DNA of 34,323 bases from Desulfobulbaceae bacterium (GCA_024763055.1 JANTGH010000022.1:1-34323); one strand, 5' to 3'; positions 1-9,637 are shown, counted from the first letter of the stretch. Numbers and translations are program-made. The notes: generated by a model not told the origin, from the letters alone.

Positions 1-97
1 AGTGTTCTGTGGCGGGTCTTAACTATACATGTAGTATGTTGAGAATCGCCACAGGACACACGACGCAGTAGATCGAAGTTTTTACGACGCCATCAAA
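1..97 (+). repeat. Left copy of a 97-bp terminal inverted repeat, containing a long imperfect hairpin
   Basis: agtgttctgtggcgggtcttaac...gacgccatcaaa is the exact reverse complement of 34227-34323. Confidence 0.95.
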
Positions 98-150
98 TGA
101 TGGTTTCGTAAAAAATCACGACTTGCTTCAAGATAGCTAAGCATAACATT

Positions 151-171
151 CGCGGCTAAAGCCGCTCCTAC
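151..171 (+). repeat. REP-like palindromic element (single unit)
   Basis: cgcggctaaagccgctcctac: GCGGC/GCCGC stem with TAAA loop; differs by one base from 9591-9611. Confidence 0.7.
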
Positions 172-221
172 CTTGAGTTGCAGGCAAGGCCCTCCTTAGT
201 AAAAATGCACAACGATACTCC

Positions 222-875
222 ATGAAACAACAACATATTCCCCTTGCCCGGGAAGGGTATCCCTTTATTGCCCTGTCCGGATTCATCACCTTCATCCTGG
301 CCCTGACCGGACCGGTCGCGCTTGCGTTCGCCGGCTTGGTCATCACATTATTTGTCGTCTATTTTTTTCGTGATCCATCACGAATACCCCCGGACAATCC
401 TGAGGCTATTCTGTCCCCTGCCGACGGCAGGGTTATCCTGATCAAAGAGATCGATGACGAACGATTTCTCAAAAAAAAGGCGTTGAAAATCTCGATCTTT
501 ATGAATGTGTTCAACGTGCATGTCAACCGCATCCCCCTGACAGGTACTGTGGAGGATATCTCTTTTAAACCCGGCAGGTTCTATTCCGCCGACAAGGACA
601 AGGCCGCCCTGCACAACGAATACAGTGCCGTCACCCTGACAACAACGGCTGGCATCCGCTATTGCGTGGTTCAGGTTGCCGGACTGATTGCCCGCCGGAT
701 TGTCTGCCGGGCGGAAAAGGGTGATACCATAAAATCCGGTGAGCGGTATGGACTTATTCGTTTCGGATCCCGCCTTGACCTATACCTGCCCCCCGGCACC
801 CGAACCAACGTTCAGCTTCGCGATAAGGTCAGGGCAGGGGAAACCATTCTTGCGTACCTCAAAGACAGGGCCTAA
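222..875 (+). CDS. psd: Phosphatidylserine decarboxylase proenzyme (short, single-TM type)
   Basis: SPADGRVILIKEI, NVFNVHVNRIP and C-terminal RFGSRLDLYLPPG pyruvoyl-site region; followed by pssA. Confidence 0.93.
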   Translation: MKQQHIPLAREGYPFIALSGFITFILALTGPVALAFAGLVITLFVVYFFRDPSRIPPDNPEAILSPADGRVILIKEIDDERFLKKKALKISIFMNVFNVHVNRIPLTGTVEDISFKPGRFYSADKDKAALHNEYSAVTLTTTAGIRYCVVQVAGLIARRIVCRAEKGDTIKSGERYGLIRFGSRLDLYLPPGTRTNVQLRDKVRAGETILAYLKDRA

Positions 876-915
876 ATTGCCCGATTGCATTTTTACCCGC
901 TTTCCTGGTATAGTG

Positions 916-950
916 CATCATGATGGACTTGTAAAAAGTCCAAGATGATG
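916..950. repeat. Intergenic stem-loop
   Basis: catcat-ga-tggactt-gtaaa-aagtcca-ag-atgatg: two nested stems (6 and 7 bp). No U-tract follows. Confidence 0.5.
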
Positions 951-1148
951 TTAGCTGAAAACGTAAAACAATACGTTAACAGCTTAACACCGTTGGTTTC
1001 GTGTCTTTTTAATAAACCGGCAATCATAACAGACTCATAAAAAATCTGAAACGGCATTATTCTGTGACGTATAATCGACGTGTTATAACGTTTCATCAGG
1101 GCAACTTTTTAAACAATACGCGACGCCCCACAACACAGGAATAAAAAT

Positions 1149-1904
1149 ATGGGAACACCAACTTCAAATAAATTTTATCCGCTCCCCTGCCTGCTGACCT
1201 GTACCAGCCTGTTCAGCGGATTTTACTCCATCGTTGCCTCCATTAACGGCCACTTCTATCCGGCAGCCATTGCCATTCTCGTTGCGGCTGTCTTTGACGG
1301 CCTTGACGGACGGGTGGCACGAATGACAGGATCCACTTCTAAATTCGGTATGGAACTTGATTCCCTGTGTGATCTGGTTTCCTTTGGGGTCGCTCCCGCG
1401 CTGCTGGCCTACCTGTGGGCATTGACCCCTTACGGTCGCTACGGATGGCTGGCTGCCTTCCTCTTTGTAGCCACTACCGCCCTTCGTCTCGCCCGTTTCA
1501 ACTCTGCGGCAGATAATGAAAACAAGGGTCACGATTTTGTAGGCCTCCCCTGTCCGGCCGCTGCGGGCATGATCGCAACCGCAGTCATGTTCTGTCGGTT
1601 TCTGGGGGCCGATGAAACAGTCAAGCATATTTCCTTGCTGCTTCTGGTCTACGTCCTCTCATATCTCATGGTTTCCACGCATCGATATTTAAGTTTTAAA
1701 CAAATCAATATTTCACGGGAAAAAAAATTTCAGGTCCTGGTCGGGATGGTACTTCTCCTTATTTTATTAGCCACTGAACCCCCGATAACCTTGTTTATTG
1801 TCTCCTTTATCTATATATTCTCAGGACCATCCATGGCTGTTTACGGTTTCCTGACTCATCAAAGGAAAAAGCTGCCCGCAAAAAACAAGTCTGAAAAAGC
1901 GTGA
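1149..1904 (+). CDS. pssA: CDP-diacylglycerol--serine O-phosphatidyltransferase
   Basis: CDP-alcohol phosphotransferase motif DGLDGRVARMTGSTSKFGMELDSLCD; multi-TM; adjacent to psd. Confidence 0.93.
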   Translation: MGTPTSNKFYPLPCLLTCTSLFSGFYSIVASINGHFYPAAIAILVAAVFDGLDGRVARMTGSTSKFGMELDSLCDLVSFGVAPALLAYLWALTPYGRYGWLAAFLFVATTALRLARFNSAADNENKGHDFVGLPCPAAAGMIATAVMFCRFLGADETVKHISLLLLVYVLSYLMVSTHRYLSFKQINISREKKFQVLVGMVLLLILLATEPPITLFIVSFIYIFSGPSMAVYGFLTHQRKKLPAKNKSEKA

Positions 1905-1940
1905 AACCAGCCGGTTTTCATCGTTGTAAAACAGCATACC

Positions 1941-2516
1941 GTGCGCATCACCGGAGGAACAGCCCTCGGCCGAACAATCATCGGTCCCAAACCTGCCCAT
2001 AACACTATTCGACCAACCAGCGACCGTGTTCGTGAGGCAATCTTTAATATACTTGCACCAACAGTTTCCGGAAACACCGTACTTGACCTGTTTGCAGGGA
2101 CCGGCGCTTTTGGCCTGGAGGCTTTAAGCCGTGGAGCGGAATCCGTTGTTTTTGTTGACCGGGACCGTGCCGCACTGGAACTCATTGGCCGCAACCTGCA
2201 GGCCTGTTGTCCAAATGCCGCGACACGCGCGTTTCAACTTGACCTTGCCCGAACTTCAAGTCTTGGCCGTTTGCAAAAGCATTTACCGGAAAATTATAGA
2301 TTTAATCTCGTTTTTCTTGACCCTCCCTATGAAAAAAAACTGGCTGAAAACCTGCTGAAGATGGTAGGATTATCAGGAATTATTGGCGATGAGTCTCTTG
2401 TGATTGTTGAAGAACAACACAACCAGAAACTTCCGGCGACAATCAACCGGCTTACGTTAACAGACAGACGCCGCTATGGCGAAACCGGCCTCTGGTTTTA
2501 TACCGCTTGCTCCTGA
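1941..2516 (+). CDS. rsmD: 16S rRNA (guanine(966)-N(2))-methyltransferase
   Basis: MRITGGTALGRTI, RPTSDRVREAIFNIL, VLDLFAGTGAFGLEALSRGA, VFLDPPYEK; GTG start; followed by coaD, a common gene pair. Confidence 0.95.
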   Translation: MRITGGTALGRTIIGPKPAHNTIRPTSDRVREAIFNILAPTVSGNTVLDLFAGTGAFGLEALSRGAESVVFVDRDRAALELIGRNLQACCPNAATRAFQLDLARTSSLGRLQKHLPENYRFNLVFLDPPYEKKLAENLLKMVGLSGIIGDESLVIVEEQHNQKLPATINRLTLTDRRRYGETGLWFYTACS

Positions 2517-2523
2517 AAAACAA

Positions 2524-3057
2524 ATGCACTGCACCGAGCAAAACATACAAATAAGCTCACCCGACCTGACCACGGCCGTATATCCGGGCACCTTTGACCC
2601 GATCACCAACGGCCATCTTGACATCGTTGAACGTGCGCTTGGCCTCTTTGACCGGATTATCATTGCCGTGGCCGTCAATGCCGGTAAGCAGCCGTTGTTT
2701 TCCCTTGAGGAACGCATCAACCTGATCAGGCAATGTTTCAAACACGCTGACCGGGTTGAGGTTGCCGCCACAGACGGCCTTGTTGTCGATTATGCCGAAC
2801 AAAGGGAAGCTTGCGCCATTGTCCGCGGCCTGCGGGCCGTTTCCGACTTCGACTACGAATTCCAGCTGGCCCTCATGAACAGAAAACTGGCTCGCAGGGT
2901 GGACACGGTTTTTCTCATGACCGGTTTTCGCTGGATTTATATCAGCTCAAGCATTATCAAGGATGCGGCCAAGCATAATGGGAATATCAGTGGTCTGGTT
3001 CCGGTTCATGTACAACAGGCTTTATATAATAAATACCATGCCGACCACAAAGGCTGA
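2524..3057 (+). CDS. coaD: Pantetheine-phosphate adenylyltransferase
   Basis: AVYPGTFDPITNGHLDIVERA, VRGLRAVSDFDYEFQLALMNRKL, SSSIIKDAAKHNGNISGLVP. The supplied ORF starts at 2476, inside rsmD; 2524 is a later in-frame ATG. Confidence 0.94.
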   Translation: MHCTEQNIQISSPDLTTAVYPGTFDPITNGHLDIVERALGLFDRIIIAVAVNAGKQPLFSLEERINLIRQCFKHADRVEVAATDGLVVDYAEQREACAIVRGLRAVSDFDYEFQLALMNRKLARRVDTVFLMTGFRWIYISSSIIKDAAKHNGNISGLVPVHVQQALYNKYHADHKG

Positions 3058-3481
3058 TTCCGACGCCGGCCGGGATCGTCGTCATTTCTTAGCCCGCTTT
3101 CTGCAATGGACTCTCGGTCTTTTTTCCCTTATTCTTGTCTATCCACTGCTCCGTTTCTTAGGCTATACTGTCAAACCCAAACCGCGTCACATGACCGTTG
3201 CCGCCCCCCTGCCCCTTTCCGGCTATCATACTGAACGGGATTTTATTCTCTTTGCCGGAGACGGCAAACCCTTTGCCGTTTCCCGAACCTGCACCCACCT
3301 GGGCTGCAGGGTCAACTTTCTCGAGGATAAACAGATTATCGAATGTCCCTGTCACCAGAGCAGGTTCAGTCCCCGTGGCAAGGTCCTTTCCGGACCGGCA
3401 AAAAAGAACCTGACAACCCTTGCGGTAGTAACAAAAAAGACAGCCGATGGAGAGGTAAAAGACTATATTGTGACCCTGTGA
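3038..3481 (+). CDS. Rieske [2Fe-2S] protein of a quinol oxidoreductase
   Basis: CTHLGCRVNFLEDKQIIECPCHQSRFSPRGKVLSGPAKKNL Rieske cluster motifs plus an N-terminal TM; start chosen at the in-frame ATG at 3038. Confidence 0.9.
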   Translation: MPTTKADSDAGRDRRHFLARFLQWTLGLFSLILVYPLLRFLGYTVKPKPRHMTVAAPLPLSGYHTERDFILFAGDGKPFAVSRTCTHLGCRVNFLEDKQIIECPCHQSRFSPRGKVLSGPAKKNLTTLAVVTKKTADGEVKDYIVTL

Positions 3482-4332
3482 TGACGGGAATAAAAGAAAA
3501 AATCAGAGAAAAGATCATCCGTAATCGCTGGGGCGGGCAGACACTTGTCAGTCTGTACATATCCGTCCTCTCGGGGATTGTCCTAGCCCTCCAGTACAAC
3601 CCGGCAGAGCCCTTCTATTCCACGGCAACCCTTGAACTTGTTGTTCCCTATGGGGCCTTCTGGAGGGCCCTGCATTACTATTCAAGCCAGGCGTTTTTCC
3701 TGCTGCTTCTCTGTCATCTCGCCGTGATTATCTATCAGAAGGATACTTCCTTTCACCGCATCCCGTGGATCAGGTTGACCGCAAGCGTCCCGGTGGCCAT
3801 CCTCCTGCTGTTCACCGGATATGTCCTGCGCGGTGACGCCACCGGCGAAGCGGCCGGCGCCATTGCAGAACACATCGCCCTGTCCATCCCGATCTTCGGC
3901 AAACCGCTCAACGCCCTGCTCTTTGATATCATGGCCAACGGCATGCTCAAAGTCTATGTCAATCACCTGATCGGCCTGATGGTTTTAGGCGGCATCTGCG
4001 TCTGGCCGCATCTCAGGCGCTATACGGCTTCTTTTCAGCAGCATATTTTTCTTGTTTTTTCCCTCCTGGCCCTCTCCATTGTTTTCCTTACCCCTATGGA
4101 GCCGGACAAGATCGGCCTGACCCATATCACCGGACCATGGTTTTTTTTAGGGCTGCAGGAGTTATTACGTTACATCCCCCCATTCTGGGCCGGGGCCGTG
4201 GTTCCGGCAATGCTGCTCGGCGCCCTGTTCCTGTTGCCAAAGCAGGAACACAAAAGGAGACTCACCCTGTTCTTTATAGTGGCCTGGATGCTGGGATATG
4301 CAATACTGACCTGGATCAGCTACAATAGATAA
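3481..4332 (+). CDS. Cytochrome b (b/b6-type) subunit of a Rieske/cytochrome b complex
   Basis: RALHYYSSQAFFLLLLCH (H-x13-H) and NHLIGLMVLGGICVWPH (H-x14-H) haem-ligand pairs; multi-TM; start overlaps the Rieske stop (gtgatg). Confidence 0.88.
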   Translation: MTGIKEKIREKIIRNRWGGQTLVSLYISVLSGIVLALQYNPAEPFYSTATLELVVPYGAFWRALHYYSSQAFFLLLLCHLAVIIYQKDTSFHRIPWIRLTASVPVAILLLFTGYVLRGDATGEAAGAIAEHIALSIPIFGKPLNALLFDIMANGMLKVYVNHLIGLMVLGGICVWPHLRRYTASFQQHIFLVFSLLALSIVFLTPMEPDKIGLTHITGPWFFLGLQELLRYIPPFWAGAVVPAMLLGALFLLPKQEHKRRLTLFFIVAWMLGYAILTWISYNR

Positions 4333-4479
4333 AAAGACTGAAAAAAACAGGATCTCCCTCCTCAGGTAACGAATAAAACCCCTTGCAAGCGTACGTTTTC
4401 CGAAGTAATATTATCCAAGTTGCTTATTATCAGGTGATTACTTTGGGCAATCAGGCCGTCCACACACAGCCCCTTAACA

Positions 4480-5247
4480 ATGCAAGGGAAAAAAATAAAG
4501 CAGCATTTGTTACCCATGCTTAACAAACAGCCCTACAACATCCTGATTGTCGAAGACGATACCGGTATTGCGGAAATGCTGCGATTTTTTTTTGTATCAC
4601 AGGGGATGACCGCTGCCGTTGCTTCGGATGGAAATCAGGCGCTGGAGATCATCCCGGCATTTCAACCTGATATTATTATTCTCGATATTATACTCCCCTA
4701 TCTTGACGGCCTGTCCGTATTAGGCAGACTACGCGCCAATGCCGTGTCCATCCCGGTAATTCTCCTTACGGAAAAAAAATCTGTTGAAGAAAAACTACAG
4801 GGTTTTGATTTTGGTGCCGATGATTATGTAACAAAACCATTCAGCTTAAGGGAGTTGTTAGCCAGAATTCAAGCAGTTCTGCACCGTAACAAATCATCAA
4901 ACGCGTCGGGTATGAACCGGACAATTACTCTTGAGCCATTGACCATTAACCCGATGCAGCGGGAAGTAACGCTTTCGGACGGAACTGTCCTGCCACTGAC
5001 AAAAACAGAATTTAACCTTTTGTACTTTTTTGCTGAAAAAATCGGTCAGGTGGTGCCCCATTCCGTCATTTTAAAAACCATATTGGGGTATGACCCGGAC
5101 AGCCAGACAAAAGCGCTGGTCATGCATATTGCCAATATCAGAAAAAAATTAAAAACCCAGAACATCACCACGCTGCAGCTTAAGGCTGTGCCTGGGATCG
5201 GTTATAAACTGATTGACGATTCGGTCACTGACAAAAACAGACGATGA
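4480..5247 (+). CDS. Two-component response regulator, OmpR/PhoB family
   Basis: ILIVEDDTGIAEML, DIIILDIILPYLDGL, ADDYVTKPFSLRELLARI receiver motifs; C-terminal winged helix (LTKTEFNLLYFF...IRKKLKTQN...VPGIGYKL). ATG at 4516 is an alternative start. Confidence 0.92.
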   Translation: MQGKKIKQHLLPMLNKQPYNILIVEDDTGIAEMLRFFFVSQGMTAAVASDGNQALEIIPAFQPDIIILDIILPYLDGLSVLGRLRANAVSIPVILLTEKKSVEEKLQGFDFGADDYVTKPFSLRELLARIQAVLHRNKSSNASGMNRTITLEPLTINPMQREVTLSDGTVLPLTKTEFNLLYFFAEKIGQVVPHSVILKTILGYDPDSQTKALVMHIANIRKKLKTQNITTLQLKAVPGIGYKLIDDSVTDKNRR

Positions 5248-5340
5248 ATGGTCTTCTCAGGGGATGACGGTAAAAACGCCTTTTATACATCCATTCCCCT
5301 GTTGTTAGTTTTTTTTATTTTCAGAAACCACACGGACCAA

Positions 5341-7032
5341 ATGGCCATGAAGACAACACATAATACACACTATAGGCAGGTATTTTTTTCCACGCTTATC
5401 CTGACACTAACGTTTCTTTTCCAGGCGGCTCTTTTAATGCCTTCGCAGGCGGAAACTCTGGTTCCGCTTCATGTCCAAAAGGGGACAAATCTGATCCGCA
5501 TTGCCCGACAATACTGCACCAACCCGTCGGACTGGAAAACCATTGCTGCGGTCAACCGCCTAAAAAGCCCATACATCATCTACTCCAGATCCACCATTCA
5601 AGTTCCCCTGTCCATCTTGCGCACCAAGAGCATCTCCGCAAAAGTTGCCTCTATAAGCGGCTCTCCTATTCTTGTCACCGGTGATTCCCAAACCAGGGAG
5701 ATCCGCAAAGGTGACCTTGTTCTGCCGGGCCAGACCGTTGTCACCGAGGACGACGAGTATGTACACCTTATCTACCCCAACAACAAACATACCAGGATCG
5801 GCCCGCAATCAAAGATGCTGCTGGTCTACCTGATGCGGCTTGCCGACGATAATCTCCAAGCGGAATTTTTGTTAAAAAACGGGAGAATTACCCATAAGGT
5901 AAACAAAAAACTTGGCGCAAACGAACATTTCAGAACCAGAACGCCGATGGCCATCACCGGCATTCGTGGCACGGAGTTCCGTATTAAAATAGAGAACCAG
6001 GAAACAAATATCGTTGAAACGCTCAAAGGAAAAGTTGCTCTTTCCGCTGCCGGCAAACAGATCCTGATAAAAAAAGGCGAGGGATCAAAGGTCAAAGAGG
6101 GCCGCCCCCCTGAACCACCCCACGCCCTGCCGCCCAGCCCGAAGCTGCCGCAGATGAGAGATATCTATCGTACCCTGCCGGTAACTTTTGCCGCCCCGGC
6201 ACAAAAAAACATCCAATCCATGCGCCTCAGGGTCACGTCCGACATCAAGGGACTGAACACGCTTGTTGAGCAAAACGCCAAACCTGGACAAAACTTTACC
6301 CTGTCTTCACTGACCGACGGCCACTATTTTCTTTTTTTTACCGGCACGGATAAACAAGGCTTTGAAAGTCTGGCTGCAGGACCCGCCCCCCTGCATATCA
6401 GGACCAATCCGGGAGCACCTATTATCTCCAGCCCGAACAATAACCGTAAAATCTTTGACACCACCGTTACAATTCGCTGGCTGAAATCCGATCAGGCTGA
6501 TCACTACAAGATTCAGCTGGCAACAGATCCCGAATTCACCAAGATAGTTGATGAACAGCAACTGAAAGAAGCCACGTATACCACCGCTGCCCTCAAACCG
6601 GGAAAATATTTCTTCCGTGTTCAATTAGTGACAGGCGACGGCTTTGAAACATTGTTTTCCAGTTCTCTTGCCTGGGAAGTTATGGCCCGGCCGAAATTAG
6701 GCAACCTGAACACCTCGGCCCAAGGTAAGGAAGGCGGCATCACACTTCAATGGCCGGCCATGGCTGATACCGCTGGTTATGCGCTGCAGATCGCAAACGA
6801 CAAGGAATTCACAGATATTATCGTCTCCGAAAACAACCTGACAGAGCCGTCTTATACCATTAATTTTCTTATTGTCTCCGGAGAGTATTACGTCCGGATA
6901 CGCTCTATCACAAAGGATGGACAAAAAAGTCCCTGGACACCGCCGCAAACCATGACTATTGACTCTGATTCTTCATGGATGCCGCATGCCTTTGCCGCTC
7001 TTGGTTTCATTGTCCTGATCCTGATCTTTTAG
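5341..7032 (+). CDS. FecR-domain envelope protein with LysM-like and FN3-like segments and a C-terminal TM
   Basis: Signal peptide from 5341 (MAMKTTHNTHYRQVFFSTLILTL...SQAE); LysM-like VQKGTNLIRIARQYCTNPSDWKTIAAVN; FecR-type MAITGIRGTEFRIKI...ETLKGKVALS; two FN3-like segments with HYKIQLATDPEF and GYALQIANDKEF; hydrophobic C-terminus. The supplied ORF begins at 5248. Confidence 0.82.
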   Translation: MAMKTTHNTHYRQVFFSTLILTLTFLFQAALLMPSQAETLVPLHVQKGTNLIRIARQYCTNPSDWKTIAAVNRLKSPYIIYSRSTIQVPLSILRTKSISAKVASISGSPILVTGDSQTREIRKGDLVLPGQTVVTEDDEYVHLIYPNNKHTRIGPQSKMLLVYLMRLADDNLQAEFLLKNGRITHKVNKKLGANEHFRTRTPMAITGIRGTEFRIKIENQETNIVETLKGKVALSAAGKQILIKKGEGSKVKEGRPPEPPHALPPSPKLPQMRDIYRTLPVTFAAPAQKNIQSMRLRVTSDIKGLNTLVEQNAKPGQNFTLSSLTDGHYFLFFTGTDKQGFESLAAGPAPLHIRTNPGAPIISSPNNNRKIFDTTVTIRWLKSDQADHYKIQLATDPEFTKIVDEQQLKEATYTTAALKPGKYFFRVQLVTGDGFETLFSSSLAWEVMARPKLGNLNTSAQGKEGGITLQWPAMADTAGYALQIANDKEFTDIIVSENNLTEPSYTINFLIVSGEYYVRIRSITKDGQKSPWTPPQTMTIDSDSSWMPHAFAALGFIVLILIF

Positions 7033-7046
7033 ATTACTGAAAAAAC

Positions 7047-9332
7047 GTGCTGAATCGACTTTCGGCTCTCATTATCGCAACAGTCCTGTTTGGCCTGTTA
7101 TACGTTGGAGGCGTCGTTTCATCACTTTCCAACAAGGCGCTGGACGCCCTGTTTCTGCTACGTGGCCCGGCCCAACCCAGCCAGGAAATTATTATTATCG
7201 GCGTCGATGATGACAGCCTGGCAGCACTGGGTCCCTGGCCCTTTCCCCGAAAATATCATGCCGAACTCCTGGCAAGACTTCAACAGGCAAAAATCATCGG
7301 CTTTGATTTTCTTTTCAGTGAACCAGGCAGTCAGGATTCCATATTTAACAGGGCCATGGAGTCATCCCCGCCCATTGTGCTGGCGTCTGCACGCAACACA
7401 CAACATAAAATCCTGTTTCCGGCGCAAACGCTGAGCAATCGTTTCGGAACAGGACACATCGAAATCATCTTAGGCCGGGACGGAGTCGTTCGTCGAATTG
7501 TCCCGATTCAGCAGACCGGGCAGGGACCGCTCCCGGCCTTTGCCCTTGTTATGGAAAAAGGAGCGGGCATCACCTATCACCCGAAATCTCCTGAAAAATC
7601 GATCCTTATTAATCATTACGGACCTGAGCATTCCTTTTTGTACCTGTCATATCTTGATGTTCTTCAAGGTACAATTCCAAAAGATTTTTTCTCCGATCGT
7701 TTTGTTATTATCGGGGCTGAAGCACTTGGCATCGGTGATGCCCATGTCACCCCATTCACAAAACACAACCAGACACCCGGCATTGAAATTCAGGCTACTA
7801 TCCTCAACAATCTTCTTGATAACAGCTGGCTTAAACCCCTGCAGGTTGTCACCTGGTTTTGTCTTGCAGGAATCGGTATGTTATGCCTGCTTGTCTGGCC
7901 CCGAAAAGCTGAAAAATGGAACCTGATTGTCAATATATCCTTATCGACGTTCTTTCTCTTTATCGCAGCGGCTCTCTTTCAGTTTTCTTTTTTTCTTGAC
8001 CCGGCGCCGGTACTCCTGTTTTTGACGCTCTGCTATCTTGTCCATCTTGTTATTGAACGACTCTGGACAGCCAAAAGAATATATTCGGAAATGACCGAGC
8101 TGGACCACAGGCTGGTAAGCGAACTGCAGCAGGTGTACACAAACATACCGTCCCGGGTTTTCAACCTGCAGCCACCCCCGACCACCGGAGGCGGCGTCAG
8201 AAGACATCTCGTCCACCTGCAGGCCGGTGTCAAAGTTCTGAGCCTGCAGCATCATTTTATTGAAAACCTTCTTAATAAAGAACTGCCTCCTCTTATCCTC
8301 TGGGACAGAGAAAGCGGCATGGTTATTCTTGCAAACGCCATGTTCAATACGTTCTGGAGCGCCTACTTCCCAAAGCAATCCTCCCTGCCGGCCCTTAATC
8401 AATTTATGTCTCTGCTGCAGAAAAATCTGTCTTCTAAAAGCAATGATTCGATTGACCTGGCAACGATATCGGATACAACACCGGCACCGGCCTTTGATAT
8501 CAGTTTATCCGGGGACGGTCAAAAAAAATTCTTCCGCGTCACCATCCATTCGGTTGATGTTGAAAATCTTGAATTTTCAGGTGTCCTTGCTCTGCTTACC
8601 GATGTGACTGAAATCAAGGAGCTGGAACAGATTAAAGATGAACTTGTTTCCGTTGTTTCCCATGAGCTGAAACTACCGCTGACGGTGATTCTCGGCTACG
8701 GGGAAATGCTGTCCGGAAGTCTGAAAAATGAAGAAAAACTCTATGTTGACAAAATGAACGAGCAGGCACGGCGCCTGAACAGGCTTATTGAAAATTTTCT
8801 CGATGTAACCCGGCTGGAACATGGCCGCCGGGAGATCAAACAACTGCCGCTTGACCCGGTTGCCCTGATCGGTGAAGCATCCGAACTCATTCGACAGGTT
8901 GCCGATCAAAAAAATATCACCATCACACAAATCCTTCCATACAAGGCGACACCGCTCATCGGTGATGCCATCCTTCTCCTGCAGGCAATAACAAATCTAT
9001 TAGATAATGCGATTAAATTCAGCCCTGAACAGACGGAAATAACGATTAAACTTGTTGAAGAGCCGAAAAGATTTATTCTCTGTGTTGCCGATGAGGGGCC
9101 GGGTGTTCCTGCCGAATCACGAGATCTTATTTTCAAAAAATTCAACCGGGGTAAACAGGAACCCGGCCGGGAAGGTTTCGGCCTTGGGCTGAACTTTGTC
9201 CAGCAGGTGGTGCAAAAACACGGAGGAAAAATATGGCTTGAGCCGGAAACAGACTCCGGCGCAACCTTTTGCCTTATGCTGCCGAAAAAAACACCCGACC
9301 CGACCATCTCTCAAAACGACATATGTCCATAA
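7047..9332 (+). CDS. CHASE2-domain sensor histidine kinase
   Basis: CHASE2-like IIIIGVDDDSLAALGPWPFPRKYHAELLARL; TM helices; H-box SVVSHELKLPLTVILGYGEML; N-box LLDNAIKFSPEQTEI; G-boxes DEGPGVPAE and GFGLGLNFV. Confidence 0.93.
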   Translation: MLNRLSALIIATVLFGLLYVGGVVSSLSNKALDALFLLRGPAQPSQEIIIIGVDDDSLAALGPWPFPRKYHAELLARLQQAKIIGFDFLFSEPGSQDSIFNRAMESSPPIVLASARNTQHKILFPAQTLSNRFGTGHIEIILGRDGVVRRIVPIQQTGQGPLPAFALVMEKGAGITYHPKSPEKSILINHYGPEHSFLYLSYLDVLQGTIPKDFFSDRFVIIGAEALGIGDAHVTPFTKHNQTPGIEIQATILNNLLDNSWLKPLQVVTWFCLAGIGMLCLLVWPRKAEKWNLIVNISLSTFFLFIAAALFQFSFFLDPAPVLLFLTLCYLVHLVIERLWTAKRIYSEMTELDHRLVSELQQVYTNIPSRVFNLQPPPTTGGGVRRHLVHLQAGVKVLSLQHHFIENLLNKELPPLILWDRESGMVILANAMFNTFWSAYFPKQSSLPALNQFMSLLQKNLSSKSNDSIDLATISDTTPAPAFDISLSGDGQKKFFRVTIHSVDVENLEFSGVLALLTDVTEIKELEQIKDELVSVVSHELKLPLTVILGYGEMLSGSLKNEEKLYVDKMNEQARRLNRLIENFLDVTRLEHGRREIKQLPLDPVALIGEASELIRQVADQKNITITQILPYKATPLIGDAILLLQAITNLLDNAIKFSPEQTEITIKLVEEPKRFILCVADEGPGVPAESRDLIFKKFNRGKQEPGREGFGLGLNFVQQVVQKHGGKIWLEPETDSGATFCLMLPKKTPDPTISQNDICP

Positions 9333-9543
9333 TTGCCGGCAAATCACCTGAAAAATTCATTTCCAGTCGATATTTCACCAGCTTACCGAAACTTTACTTG
9401 ACCAGGTAAATACCCTGTGGCATTGTAACCAGACTGATAATCATTTATGTTTTTTTACCAATGTTTTGCAAGCCTACCTACAGACAATCGCCTGGAAAAA
9501 CCTCGAAATGGAGCGGAATAATACTGCGAAAATATTTGTCCGC

Positions 9544-9609
9544 AGGAGCGGCTTCAGCCGAGAATTGTATGCCGGCCATTGCGACCATTTCGCGGCTGAA
9601 GCCGCTCCT
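9544..9609. repeat. BIME-like pair of inverted REP units
   Basis: aggagcggcttcagccg (9544-9560) is the exact reverse complement of cggctgaagccgctcct (9593-9609); same family as 151-171. Confidence 0.8.
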
Positions 9610-9637
9610 ACATCGGTTCGTAGGCAAAACCGGTCTT

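Noticed and set aside
1164-1628. 154-aa minus-strand ORF opposite pssA
   Set aside because: Opposite a clear CDP-alcohol phosphotransferase gene; no recognisable motif.
9398-9426. Possible sigma70-type promoter ttgacc-N17-cattgt upstream of the giant gene
   Set aside because: Good -35-like box but only 3/6 match at -10; not supportable without transcript mapping.
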